The notes below the pieces were generated by a model that was not told the origin of the DNA, searched no databases, and worked only from the letters and a program-made list of their open reading frames with translations. The translations under genes were made by a program, and so were the position numbers. 64,000 nt of DNA from an uncultured Pelagibacteraceae bacterium (GTDB taxonomy: Bacteria > Pseudomonadota > Alphaproteobacteria > Pelagibacterales > Pelagibacteraceae): the NCBI GenBank assembly GCA_902598315.1, contig CACKBP010000006.1, forward strand, positions 1 to 64,000. The letters run 5' to 3'. Position 1 is the stretch's first letter, and the number at the start of each line of letters is the position of its first letter. Below are positions 1 to 8,654 of the stretch, piece after piece.

Positions 1-899
1 AACCTAAAATTTCATTATAACTATAGCCACTAAAAACGCCCTCGGGCCAAACAAAAATAGTTTTTTTATTTTTTTTTGGTTCGCTATATTTTATTAATTT
101 TTTTAATCTAGACTCAATTTCCTGGTACGAAAGATTATAATTGAGATTGAAATTAGGGGAAATAACTTTGATATGAAATTTATCATTTATCCCATTTAGC
201 ATTCGACTATTTTGATTTATTGAATAATTTCCATATATGTATAAAGAAAGTATTATTAATGTAACAAAAAAAATTATTGAAGATTTTTGAGAAATTTTAA
301 TCTTTAAAAAAAAAACTGCTGGTAATAAAAAAAAAGTTATAGTTATTAAATTAAAAGCAAATAATCCAATTTTATTTAAAATTTGAATAATTTCTGTAGA
401 CCAAGAAAAGCTATAGGCCCATAAATTCCAAGGAAAACCCGTTAAAACTTTCGATCTAATATAATCTGATAATGCTAACGCTCCAGATAAAATAATTATA
501 GATTTAAAATTTAGAGATATATAAGGACCAGTTAAAACTGTCACTATTGAAAAAAATAAGCTTAAAAATAATGGGATAAGAACTAGGCCAAATGGAATTA
601 AGATTTTAAAGTTTTCATCAAAAGTCAAAGAATTTGTGATCCAATATAACCCGCACAAATAAAATCCAAAACCAAATGTAGACCCAAAAATAAAAAAATT
701 TTTTTTGAACGGTTTTTTTTCTATATTTACTTTTTGATTTTCTATTTATGTAAGCAATTAAATAAAGAAATATGGGTAAAATAATAAAATTAATTAGTGT
801 AAAATTAAAGGGCTGAAAGGAGAAAACTGTTAAAGATCCTAAAATAAATGGAAATAGGTAGAGAATAAAGAAACGGTTATTTAAATAACTTTCAATCAT
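1..899 (-). pseudogene. lnt: Apolipoprotein N-acyltransferase Lnt, frameshifted, C-terminus outside window
   Basis: Lnt transfers the third acyl chain onto outer-membrane-bound lipoproteins at the periplasmic face of the inner membrane. The first frame begins at 899 and is hydrophobic (residues about 10-50) but stops at 618. A second frame is open from 726 down to base 1 and continues the protein: FGSTFGFGF, then GLYWI, then GFPWNLWAYSF (a conserved Lnt segment), and at the window edge WPEGVFSGY, the nitrilase-domain motif with the catalytic Glu. The switch must lie between 726 and 618, most likely in the homopolymers at 692-706 or 713-720; one base fewer restores a single frame. The start abuts the ybeY stop. 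The gene may be intact in the organism if this is a sequencing error. The usual corC between ybeY and lnt is absent here. Confidence 0.85.
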
Positions 900-1364
900 T
901 TACTTGATGAGGAAGAGAAATTTTTTTTCAACATTATTCATACTCACATAATCTTTATTCTTTTTGTGGTCGTATCCTAAAAGATGAACTAGTCCATGAA
1001 TCCACAATTTATCAAATTCCAATTTAAATCTAATTAAATTTTTTTTAGATTTAATTTTATTTAAATTAACGATTATATCCCCTAAATAAATTTCTTTATT
1101 TTTTTTAATTTTATTTACAAATTCTTTTTTATTGTAGAAAGGAAATGACAGGACATCGGTTGATTCATTTTTATTTCTAAATCTTTTGTTAAGTTTTTTA
1201 ATTTCATTGTTACTTGATAAAAGAAGAGTGCAAAATATTACTTTTTTTTGGTATTGAATATTTTTTTTATTTAATTTTTCGATTTTTTTTTCAATATAAT
1301 TGATTGGATCTTTTAAATATTTTTTCCATTTATTATTATTTGAAATAACATTAATTTTTATCAT
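900..1364 (-). CDS. ybeY: Endoribonuclease YbeY (rRNA maturation factor)
   Basis: YbeY is a metal-dependent ribonuclease needed for 16S rRNA 3'-end maturation and ribosome quality control. The zinc site H-G-x-x-H-L-x-G-Y-D-H is present with His123, His127 and His133, preceded by the family motif TDVLSFP at 69-75. At 154 residues the length is normal. The start overlaps the stop of the upstream phoH-like gene (TAATG), suggesting translational coupling. The order miaB-phoH-ybeY-lnt is the usual proteobacterial arrangement. Confidence 0.93.
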   Translation of the reverse strand: MIKINVISNNNKWKKYLKDPINYIEKKIEKLNKKNIQYQKKVIFCTLLLSSNNEIKKLNKRFRNKNESTDVLSFPFYNKKEFVNKIKKNKEIYLGDIIVNLNKIKSKKNLIRFKLEFDKLWIHGLVHLLGYDHKKNKDYVSMNNVEKKFLFLIK

Positions 1365-2353
1365 TAATGTTTTTTTTGATAAGCTTTTATAATTTTTGAT
1401 ACTAGTGGGTGCCGAACAACATCATTATGATCAAATTCAATAGTTTTTATCTCCTTTAAATCTTTTAGAATATCTTTTGATTTTATTAAACCAGACTGTG
1501 ATTTATTTATTAAATCTATTTGTGAGGGATCTCCATTTACAACGAGTTTTGAATTTTCTCCTATTCGCGTTAAAAACATTTTTATTTGTGTTTCTGTAGC
1601 GTTTTGAGCTTCATCTAAAATTGCAAAACAATTTTTCAAAGTTCTGCCTCTCATAAACGCAAGTGGTGCAATTTCTATTTCTCCTGATTCGATCTTCTTG
1701 TCAATTTTATCAGCACCAAAAAGCTCATACAAAGCGTCGTATAAAGGTCTTAAGTAAGGATCAACTTTTTCTTTCATATCGCCAGGAAGAAAACCAAGTT
1801 TTTCTCCTGCTTCAACTGCTGGTCTTGATAATATGACTCTCTCAATTTTCTTTTCCATTAATAAAGTAACAGCTACGGAGACAGCTAAAAAGCTTTTCCC
1901 AGTTCCAGCTGGACCTAGTGAAAAAATAATATCATTTTCCTTCAACGCTTTTATATAATCAGACTGTTTTTCAGAACGTGCAATAACTGATTTTCTTGGT
2001 GTTTTAATTAATTGTTTAAATGATTTAATGTTTGATTGCTCCATTTCAATATTTTTTTTCACTGATAATACTATATCTTCTTTTTCAATTGTATTTGTTA
2101 AAAAGTACTTGTCAGCTAGAAATTTTATAGCATTACAAAAAATATCGTTATTTTCTTTATTTCCCTTACAGGTAATTGAATTTCCCCTAAAAAAAACTTT
2201 TGTATTTGTGATTTGAGATAAGTGTTTAAGATTCTGATCAAACTGTCCTACAATATTCATCAACATTTCATTGTCGTTAATTTGTATATTAACGGTTTCG
2301 TTATCTACTTTCTTTATAATTAAATTTTGATCTATTTTGCTAATTTCAGACAT
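1364..2353 (-). CDS. ybeZ: PhoH-like ATPase (YbeZ)
   Basis: This is a cytoplasmic PhoH-family ATPase that in many bacteria is encoded next to YbeY and is thought to act with it in RNA metabolism. The Walker A motif GPAGTGKS is at residues 147-154 and Walker B runs into LDEAQNAT (DEAQ at 247-250). The first 100 residues or so are a less conserved KH-like extension. Length (329) is typical. It lies 5 bp downstream of miaB and overlaps ybeY by one base, so it is in one operon with them. The name PhoH does not imply a proven phosphate-starvation role here. Confidence 0.9.
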   Translation of the reverse strand: MSEISKIDQNLIIKKVDNETVNIQINDNEMLMNIVGQFDQNLKHLSQITNTKVFFRGNSITCKGNKENNDIFCNAIKFLADKYFLTNTIEKEDIVLSVKKNIEMEQSNIKSFKQLIKTPRKSVIARSEKQSDYIKALKENDIIFSLGPAGTGKSFLAVSVAVTLLMEKKIERVILSRPAVEAGEKLGFLPGDMKEKVDPYLRPLYDALYELFGADKIDKKIESGEIEIAPLAFMRGRTLKNCFAILDEAQNATETQIKMFLTRIGENSKLVVNGDPSQIDLINKSQSGLIKSKDILKDLKEIKTIEFDHNDVVRHPLVSKIIKAYQKKH

Positions 2354-2358
2354 TTTTT

Positions 2359-3729
2359 TTAAGCAGCAAATTCTCTATTATTGCTATTCTGAATAATCCT
2401 ACCAAATAAAGTATTTTGATTTCCCCCGTTTATTTGCACTTGTTTAATTTTTCCCACTAAATTTTCCTTACTTTCTACAACTATAGGATTTGAGAACTCG
2501 TCTCTACCAAAAAAATAATTTTTTTGATTTTGTAATTCATTTTCAAACAAAACTAAAGATATTTTTGAAATAAGATTATTTCTATATTTTCTTTTAATTT
2601 CATTAGCAATTTTTTGAAAACTCATTAGTCTTTTTTTTGCGATTGCTTTATCTATCATCTTCATCTTTGCAGCAGGAGTCCCTGGTCTCGGGCTAAAAAT
2701 AAAAGAGTAAGCATTTATATACTCAACTTTTTGTAAAAGTTTAATAGTAGATTTGAAATCCTTTTCATCCTCATCAGGATATCCAATAATAAAATCACTA
2801 GAAAATTTGACTCTTGGATTTTCTACTTTTAGTTTTTTGATTAAATCTAGATATCTTTCTACAGTGTGCTTTCTATTCATCTTTTTTAAAATTTTGTTAG
2901 ATCCACTTTGAACCGGCAGATGAATCTGGGGCATTAATTTAGGTAAATTTGCATGAGCGCTAATTAAATCCTCAGTAAAATCGACAGGATGAGAAGTAGT
3001 GTATCTAATTCTTTTGATGTTTTTAATTTTAGAGATTTCCTCAATTAAATGTGACAGTTTTTTTCCCTTGTCGTTATAAGAATTGACGTTTTGACCCAAC
3101 AAAGTTATCTCTCTAGCTCCGTTATTAGATATTTGTACTGCCTCATCGATTAAATCGTCAAAAGTCCTCGAAAATTCAGAACCTCTTGTATAAGGAACAA
3201 CGCAGAAGTTGCAAAACTTATCACAACCTTCTTGGATAGTTAAATAAGATGAAACTTTATTATTCGAGTTTTTAATTAATCTTAAATTGTCGAACTTATC
3301 GATTACATCAAAATCTGTAGAGTCAATCTTTTTCGAGTTTTTTTCTAAATTAAGTATTGTTTTATTAAAAAGATGGTAGGACTGAGGTCCAATAACTGCG
3401 TCTATATATTTTTCTCTTTTTAATAAAATTTCTCCTTCTGCCTGTGCTACACATCCTGTAACAATTACTATAGGTTTCTTTTTATTTCTAAATTCTTTTT
3501 TTAATCTACCTACGTCGTGATAAACTTTATCAGTAGCCTTTTCTCTGATGTGACATGTATTTAAAACATAACAATCAGCATTATTTGAATAATTTGTTTT
3601 AATATAATTAATTTTTTTAGTTAAATCTAGAATACGATTACTATCGTACTCATTCATCTGACATCCAAAAGTTTTTATGAATATTTTTTTTTCCAATTTA
3701 TTTTTTGATTTTTGATCCGTATAATTCAA
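2359..3729 (-). CDS. miaB: tRNA-2-methylthio-N6-dimethylallyladenosine synthase MiaB
   Basis: MiaB is a radical-SAM methylthiotransferase that modifies i6A37 of tRNAs reading UNN codons. The N-terminal MTTase cluster ligands are Cys23 (KTFGCQMN), Cys59 (LNTCHIRE) and Cys93 (TGCVAQ). The radical-SAM triad is C169-x3-C173-x2-C176. A TRAM-like RNA-binding region occupies the last 70 residues or so. The chosen start overlaps the 3' end of fur by 32 bp. A shorter start nearer KKIFIKTFGC would remove the overlap, so residues 1-14 are uncertain. Product assignment is firm. Confidence 0.94.
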   Translation of the reverse strand: MNYTDQKSKNKLEKKIFIKTFGCQMNEYDSNRILDLTKKINYIKTNYSNNADCYVLNTCHIREKATDKVYHDVGRLKKEFRNKKKPIVIVTGCVAQAEGEILLKREKYIDAVIGPQSYHLFNKTILNLEKNSKKIDSTDFDVIDKFDNLRLIKNSNNKVSSYLTIQEGCDKFCNFCVVPYTRGSEFSRTFDDLIDEAVQISNNGAREITLLGQNVNSYNDKGKKLSHLIEEISKIKNIKRIRYTTSHPVDFTEDLISAHANLPKLMPQIHLPVQSGSNKILKKMNRKHTVERYLDLIKKLKVENPRVKFSSDFIIGYPDEDEKDFKSTIKLLQKVEYINAYSFIFSPRPGTPAAKMKMIDKAIAKKRLMSFQKIANEIKRKYRNNLISKISLVLFENELQNQKNYFFGRDEFSNPIVVESKENLVGKIKQVQINGGNQNTLFGRIIQNSNNREFAA

Positions 3730-4117
3730 GTTTGTGATCTACTAAATTGTAACCTAATTTTTTTGCAATTTTTTTTTGGAGCTCTTCTATATCTTTATCG
3801 ACAAATTCCACTATCTCACCACTATTAATATCGATTAAATGGTTATGATCATCATTAAGCTCATACCTTGCTTTACCAGCCTTAAAATCATGTTTGATTA
3901 ATATTCCTGCTTCTTCAAATAATTTCACAGTTCTATATACTGTCGCAATACTTATTTTATCGTCAATATTTGAAACTCTCTTGTGTAATTCATCAACATC
4001 TGGGTGATCTTTGGACCCGTAAACCTCTTTTGACTCGGATAGGACTTTTGCTATAACTTTTCTTTGGTCAGTTAATCTAACACCTTTTTCTTTACACTTT
4101 TCCTCAATTATACTCAT
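3698..4117 (-). CDS. fur: Fur-family metal-responsive transcriptional regulator
   Basis: Fur is a dimeric repressor: an N-terminal winged helix (residues about 1-85, with the recognition region ATVYRTVKLFEEAGI) and a C-terminal metal-sensing and dimerisation region. The segment DDHNHLIDINSGEIVEF corresponds to the Fur metal site; the structural-zinc cysteine pairs of E. coli Fur are not visible, as in many alphaproteobacterial Fur/Mur proteins. Whether it senses Fe or Mn cannot be told from the sequence. It sits between tsaB and miaB, 8 bp after tsaB, probably co-transcribed. Confidence 0.9.
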   Translation of the reverse strand: MSIIEEKCKEKGVRLTDQRKVIAKVLSESKEVYGSKDHPDVDELHKRVSNIDDKISIATVYRTVKLFEEAGILIKHDFKAGKARYELNDDHNHLIDINSGEIVEFVDKDIEELQKKIAKKLGYNLVDHKLELYGSKIKK

Positions 4118-4125
4118 GCTTTAAT

Positions 4126-4509
4126 TTAACTTAAATAAATAGGTTTTATCAAATTTTTTTCTGTTAAATTTTCATCAATTAATTTCTCTATGTTTTTTAG
4201 GTCAAAATTTTGCAAATCATTATCAATGTACCCGTAAAGTCTTACTTTTTTCGATATTTCTAGTCCCTTTGCAATAGCTAGGGAAATCCTGATACCTGAA
4301 AAACTTCCTGGACCTTGATTAACTATAACACTGAATTTTTCGTTTAATTCAACTTTATGTTGTTCAAGAAAATCAAATGTTTCTTGCACAAGCTTTTCAT
4401 TGACATTTTCTTTCTCTTTAAAAGTATGAACAAAAAATTCTTTATTTATTCTTAAACCTAATTTATCATTCTTTCCAATGCAATTGATTATCAAAAAATT
4501 TTCCATCAT
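4126..4509 (-). CDS. tsaB: Short TsaB-like tRNA threonylcarbamoyladenosine (t6A) biosynthesis protein
   Basis: TsaB partners TsaD and TsaE in making t6A37 in tRNA. The N-lobe signature is clear: NQGPGSFSGIRISLAIAKG at residues 64-82. At 127 residues it is only about half the usual 210-230. The second ASKHA lobe is largely missing, yet the protein still ends in a P-x-YL motif (KPIYLS) resembling the normal TsaB C-terminus, so it looks internally shortened rather than simply truncated. The rimI gene often found next to tsaB is absent. Its start overlaps, head to head, the start of the divergent deacetylase gene. Two adjacent Met codons leave the exact start open by one residue. Confidence 0.82.
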   Translation of the reverse strand: MMENFLIINCIGKNDKLGLRINKEFFVHTFKEKENVNEKLVQETFDFLEQHKVELNEKFSVIVNQGPGSFSGIRISLAIAKGLEISKKVRLYGYIDNDLQNFDLKNIEKLIDENLTEKNLIKPIYLS

Positions 4510-5533
4510 TATGATATTTATTATAACTATTAGTTGTGACTATTCAAAACTATTTGCCTCAAATTCTAATAATTTTGAAGATTATGGTTTGATTTCAATA
4601 ATGTATCATAGGTTCAATGAAAGCAAATATCCCTCAACTAATATTCAATTAGAAGTTTTTAAAGATCAATTAAAAATTATAAATGAAGAAGGTATCAAAT
4701 TCATTCATCCAAAAGATTTTTTAAAAAATATTACTTCAGACAAAACAATTAGAAAAGTTTTACTAACGATAGATGATGGCCTATTGTCTTTTTATAATAA
4801 TGCATGGCCAATACTTAAAGAAAAAAAAATACCTTTTATTTTATTTGTAAGCACAAGGGAAGTAGGATCATACAACTATATGAATTGGGATCAGATTATT
4901 GAATTACATAATTCTGAACTAGTAGAAATTGGAAATCATAGTCATTCTCACGAGTACTTAGTAGATGAAAGTTTTGAAGTTGTAAAAGCAGATATCATGA
5001 AATCGATTGAGATATTTAAAAATAAACTTGGTAGAAATTCACATTTTTTTTCTTACCCTTTCGGTGAATACAGTCTGGAATTTAAAAAAATTATAAAAGA
5101 ATTAGGATTTAAATATGCATTTGGTCAACACTCTGGTGTAATTGATGATACAAAAGATTTATGGGAGCTTCCAAGATTTCCTATAAATGAAAAGTATGGG
5201 GAATTGTCTAGATTTAAAACATTAATGAAAACTCTTCCCTTCAAGTATACAAAAATAGTTCCAAAAGAAAGATACCTAATAAAGTCTAAAAATCCACCAA
5301 ATATCCTAATTGAATTTGAGAATAATATAAAAAATCTTAATAAAATAAATTGTTTTTCTAATGAAGGAAATAAATGGAGAAACTCTAACACATTATTTTT
5401 AGAAAATAATATTTTAGAAATAAAAATCGCTGAAAAATTTATAGGAGAGCGTGGTAGAGTTAATTGTTCGTTAAAAGAGAAAAATGGCTTTTGGAGATGG
5501 TTAGGAATCCAATTTGTCGTTAGTGAAAGATAA
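4478..5533 (+). CDS. Polysaccharide deacetylase (NodB-homology) lipoprotein
   Basis: This is a predicted lipid-anchored carbohydrate esterase family 4 enzyme removing N- or O-acetyl groups from an envelope glycan. Motif 1 is TIDDG at 97-101, motif 2 is the HSHSH cluster at 154-158, and FSYPFGEYS corresponds to motif 3. The chosen start gives a proper n-region (KK), a hydrophobic core and a lipobox ending at Cys20 (ITISC); starting at the internal Met (4511) would lose the charged n-region. The last 90 residues or so extend beyond the NodB fold. The gene starts 32 bp inside the divergent tsaB, so its promoter must lie within tsaB. Substrate unknown. Confidence 0.85.
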   Translation: MQLIIKKFSIIMIFIITISCDYSKLFASNSNNFEDYGLISIMYHRFNESKYPSTNIQLEVFKDQLKIINEEGIKFIHPKDFLKNITSDKTIRKVLLTIDDGLLSFYNNAWPILKEKKIPFILFVSTREVGSYNYMNWDQIIELHNSELVEIGNHSHSHEYLVDESFEVVKADIMKSIEIFKNKLGRNSHFFSYPFGEYSLEFKKIIKELGFKYAFGQHSGVIDDTKDLWELPRFPINEKYGELSRFKTLMKTLPFKYTKIVPKERYLIKSKNPPNILIEFENNIKNLNKINCFSNEGNKWRNSNTLFLENNILEIKIAEKFIGERGRVNCSLKEKNGFWRWLGIQFVVSER

Positions 5534-5534
5534 T

Positions 5535-7088
5535 TTAGGAATTTAATTCAATTTGTCTTACTGAATTTACTAACCTAACAAGCTCAAAATCAGTTAATCT
5601 ATTTTGTGTGATTATTTGATTTAAAATTCTCGTGTATTCTGATCCAGTTTGAGCATAATTTTTTAAGGAGTCAGTCAAATCTAAACCTGAAATTTTTTTA
5701 CCTTTGGCTCTAAGCCTGCTTCTCTTATCTCTAAATTTTATATAGCTTTTATGAGTGTTTAAATTGTTTTGATAAGCTTTCACCGAAGCTCTTAAGATTG
5801 GAAATTTCAAAATTTTATGACTTTTGTTGCTATCCCTTTTTAATGGAGCTATACCTTGACCGTCCCAAGTCCATTGTCCAAAAATTGCATTTCCTTCTAA
5901 AGCAAATCTAGATGTGCCCCAGCCACTTTCTTTTGCAGCTTGTGCTAATGCAATAGAAACTGGAATAATATCCATTCTTAACATTAATTGGTTTAAATCA
6001 CTTTTTTTAACTTTATATTCTAAAAGTTTTTGTCTTAACCATTGTTTTTCCAAATCTGTTGTATATTTTTTTTGAGACAATTCTTTTAATTTTAATCTAT
6101 CATCAAGTATTCTTTCATTTTCCGCAACAATTAACGGAAGTACAATTTTGATGAAGGTTTCTTTTTTGAGCTGAACACTTTGTAGATTATCTAAATCTCT
6201 TGGAAATTGTGTAAAATATATTGGCTTTACCAGTTTTTCATCTCTTACTTTTCTTAAGTCATAATCAACATCTTTAAAAAGCTGTATTACAGTTTCTGTT
6301 CTTAAATTTAAATCAGGTAATATAACTTCTGCTACACTATTTCTTTTTACCTTAAGTTCTGGTTTTTTAGCCTCTTTTTTTTTTGTTTCAATTTTAGGTT
6401 TTTTAACTTCTTGTTTTTTTGTTTCAATTTTAGGTTTTTTAACTTCTTGTTTTTTTGTTTCAATTTTGGGTTTTTTAACTTCTTGTTTTTTTATTTCGGA
6501 TTTAGTTTTTTTTGTTTCAATTTTTTTATCAAAAAAATTATAATTTTTATATTGATTAAATCCTGCTACAATAGCTGTAGTTATCCCAATTATTAAGAAG
6601 ATACCAATTATGACTTTTCTAACACTTTTGGGATCAACAGTTTGATTATATATTGAATTAAATACATCAGTTAATACGTTTCCAAAAAATGAAATTACTG
6701 TTTTACCAAGTTGCGGTAAGACATTTAAAAAATTGATTCCTACTCCACCTAAACTTTTCCAGAAATATAAAATACCACGATTTACTTTCCTGCTAGTGTC
6801 ATATTTGTAATTTTCTATTTTTCTAAAAAACCTGTTTTTATCTTTAATTTTTTCTTCTCTAAAATCATAAATGCTAGTCTTTAGTTTTGTAATAGGTTTG
6901 GAGAAGTTTTCTTTTATAAAACTCGTATTAAATTCTTTTGGTATAACAATTTTATTTTTTTTTAAAATTAATTCTATTTGGCCGGTAGTTAAATTTTTTC
7001 GTCTTTTAACATAATCTTGTATTTCTCTGACTTTATATATATTTGCTAGTTCAATTAATTGATCTCTGTAAGATAATCTTTTTTTCAT
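5535..7088 (-). CDS. Membrane-anchored Bax-like glucosaminidase
   Basis: The 517-residue protein has a charged cytoplasmic region (1-155), one membrane segment at about 159-177, a Lys/Glu-rich linker of near-identical 12-residue repeats (about 200-245), then a periplasmic domain. The C-terminus (about 375-500) matches the Bax/glucosaminidase family, with the catalytic region ALAQAAKESGWGTSRFA (candidate Glu387), GNAIFGQWTWDG and a late YAQTGSEY segment. It probably cleaves peptidoglycan GlcNAc linkages. The repeat linker may span the periplasm. It converges on the deacetylase gene with one base between stops. The N-terminal extension and TM make it longer than E. coli Bax. Confidence 0.82.
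   Translation of the reverse strand: MKKRLSYRDQLIELANIYKVREIQDYVKRRKNLTTGQIELILKKNKIVIPKEFNTSFIKENFSKPITKLKTSIYDFREEKIKDKNRFFRKIENYKYDTSRKVNRGILYFWKSLGGVGINFLNVLPQLGKTVISFFGNVLTDVFNSIYNQTVDPKSVRKVIIGIFLIIGITTAIVAGFNQYKNYNFFDKKIETKKTKSEIKKQEVKKPKIETKKQEVKKPKIETKKQEVKKPKIETKKKEAKKPELKVKRNSVAEVILPDLNLRTETVIQLFKDVDYDLRKVRDEKLVKPIYFTQFPRDLDNLQSVQLKKETFIKIVLPLIVAENERILDDRLKLKELSQKKYTTDLEKQWLRQKLLEYKVKKSDLNQLMLRMDIIPVSIALAQAAKESGWGTSRFALEGNAIFGQWTWDGQGIAPLKRDSNKSHKILKFPILRASVKAYQNNLNTHKSYIKFRDKRSRLRAKGKKISGLDLTDSLKNYAQTGSEYTRILNQIITQNRLTDFELVRLVNSVRQIELNS
6361..6504 (-). repeat. Four 36-bp tandem repeats within the Bax-like gene
   Basis: Four consecutive 36-bp units begin at 6361, 6397, 6433 and 6469, each starting with ggttttttaRcct/cttc on the plus strand. 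They encode the Lys/Glu-rich 12-residue repeat (unit KIETKKQEVKKP) of the linker. The middle units differ by a single base; the outer ones are more diverged. The unit is a multiple of three, so copy-number change would not break the frame. Confidence 0.9.
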
Positions 7089-7091
7089 AAA

Positions 7092-7640
7092 CTATTCTGC
7101 CTCTACTGAATTAACTTCTTTCACATAATGTTTCAAAAGATTTTGAACACCTTGTTTTAAGGTCATTAAAGAACTTGGGCAACCAGAACAACTGCCTTGG
7201 AGTTTGACTTTTACTATACCATTTTCAAAAGATTTGAACTTTATATCACCACCATCTCTCGCAACTGCAGGTCTGATCTTCGTATCTAGAACTTCTAAAA
7301 TTTTGTTCACTATTTCATCATTATTATTTGATGAAGTATTTATTTTATTGTTTTCTTTTAGAATGGGTTCTTTATTGTTTTCAAAGTAATCATTTAAATG
7401 CGAAATGACCATTGGTTTTAAATCATTCCAAGAAACTTCGTCAGTTTTTTTCACAGATAAAAAATTTTTCGACAACAAAACTAATTCTACACCTTTAAAA
7501 GCCAATAATTCCCTAATAAAAGGATTTGTCAAATCCTTAGACTTTGCTTTTTGAAACTCTTCTGTGCCTATTTCAGATATAGTATTCTCTGAAAGAAACT
7601 TTAGAGAATTAGGATTTGGAGTTGGTTCTGTTTGTATCAT
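7092..7640 (-). CDS. Nfu-type iron-sulfur cluster scaffold/carrier protein
   Basis: The N-terminal Nfu_N domain (residues 1-90, beginning MIQTEPTPNPNSLKF, the family hallmark) is joined by an Asn/Ser-rich linker to a C-terminal NifU domain with the cluster-binding CSGCPS motif (Cys151, Cys154). Such proteins carry Fe-S clusters to target apoenzymes in the cytoplasm, as mitochondrial Nfu1 does. Length (182) is normal for the alphaproteobacterial type. It lies 3 bp downstream of the Bax-like gene start and 12 bp from the end of trpS, all on the minus strand. Confidence 0.92.
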   Translation of the reverse strand: MIQTEPTPNPNSLKFLSENTISEIGTEEFQKAKSKDLTNPFIRELLAFKGVELVLLSKNFLSVKKTDEVSWNDLKPMVISHLNDYFENNKEPILKENNKINTSSNNNDEIVNKILEVLDTKIRPAVARDGGDIKFKSFENGIVKVKLQGSCSGCPSSLMTLKQGVQNLLKHYVKEVNSVEAE

Positions 7641-7652
7641 GAGAAATTTATA

Positions 7653-8654
7653 TTATATCAATCCAACTTTTTCACGTATATTTTTTAAGTTTTCCTCAGC
7701 AATAATATTGGCTTTTTCTGTACCTTTTTTTAGAACTTTCATAAGATGCGACTTATCTTCTAGTAACTTTTTTATCTCTTTTCCTACAGGTGTGATTTCA
7801 TTTACTAATACATCTGTTAATTTTGTTTTTAAAAAAGAATATTCTTTTCCTGACATCTCATTTAAAACTTTTTCTAAACTTACATTTGATATTTCAGAAT
7901 AAATATTTAATAAATTTAATGCCTCTGGCTTTGCCTCTAAGGCTTTTATGTTATCTGGTATGGCCTCAGAGTCAGATTTAGCTTTTTTTATTTTGTTAGC
8001 TATATCATCCTCTTTATCTTTTAAATTTATTCTAGAATAATCTGATTCCTCAGATTTACTCATTTTTTTCGTTCCATCTCTTAAACTCATAACTCTTGAT
8101 ACATTCTTAGGTATCAAAGGCTCAGGTAGTGGAAAAAAATTACTGCAATTAAAGTCATTATTAAATTTTTGAGCAATGTCCCTGGCTAGCTCTAAATGTT
8201 GTTTTTGGTCTGCCCCTACTGGAACATGTGTAGCTTTGTAAAGTAGAATGTCTGCCGCCATCAAATTTGGATAGATGTATAAACCAACGCTTGCTTTTTC
8301 TTTGTCTGATCCAGCTTTATCTTTAAATTGTGTCATTCGATTTAGCCAACCAATTCTTGATACACAATTAAAAATCCAAGCCAGCTCTGCGTGTCCTGAG
8401 ACAGAGGATTGATTAAATATTATACTTTTTTTAGGATCAAGGCCAGTAGCTAAAAAACTTGCTACGGTCTCTAAAACGTTATTATTAAGATCCTCAGGTT
8501 TTTGAAAGATAGTTATAGCATGTAAATCCACAACACAATAAATGCACTTCATTTCTTTTTGGAGGATCACAAAATTTTTTAATGCCCCTAGATAATTACC
8601 AAGATGTAAATTTCCTGTGGGCTGAACTCCTGAAAACACTAATTTTTTTTTCAT
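7653..8654 (-). CDS. trpS: Tryptophanyl-tRNA synthetase
   Basis: A class I aminoacyl-tRNA synthetase charging tRNA-Trp. The HIGH-type motif lies in [13 protein letters not shown] (about 11-23) and the KMSKS loop is at 197-201. Length (333) is typical of bacterial TrpRS. It starts directly at the end of murJ (ATG next to the murJ stop), so it is probably translated from the same transcript. No attenuator-like leader is visible. Confidence 0.96.
   Translation of the reverse strand: MKKKLVFSGVQPTGNLHLGNYLGALKNFVILQKEMKCIYCVVDLHAITIFQKPEDLNNNVLETVASFLATGLDPKKSIIFNQSSVSGHAELAWIFNCVSRIGWLNRMTQFKDKAGSDKEKASVGLYIYPNLMAADILLYKATHVPVGADQKQHLELARDIAQKFNNDFNCSNFFPLPEPLIPKNVSRVMSLRDGTKKMSKSEESDYSRINLKDKEDDIANKIKKAKSDSEAIPDNIKALEAKPEALNLLNIYSEISNVSLEKVLNEMSGKEYSFLKTKLTDVLVNEITPVGKEIKKLLEDKSHLMKVLKKGTEKANIIAEENLKNIREKVGLI

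Noticed and set aside
2028-2216. Antisense frame opposite the phoH-like gene (and similar antisense frames opposite many genes)
   Set aside because: They are low-complexity Phe/Ile/Ser-rich or otherwise family-less and fully overlap confident genes; they are by-products of Lys/Glu-rich coding sequence.
6361-6504. Regular 36-bp repeat as a possible CRISPR array
   Set aside because: Units are directly adjacent with no spacers, and they are in frame inside the Bax-like gene, encoding a Lys/Glu linker.
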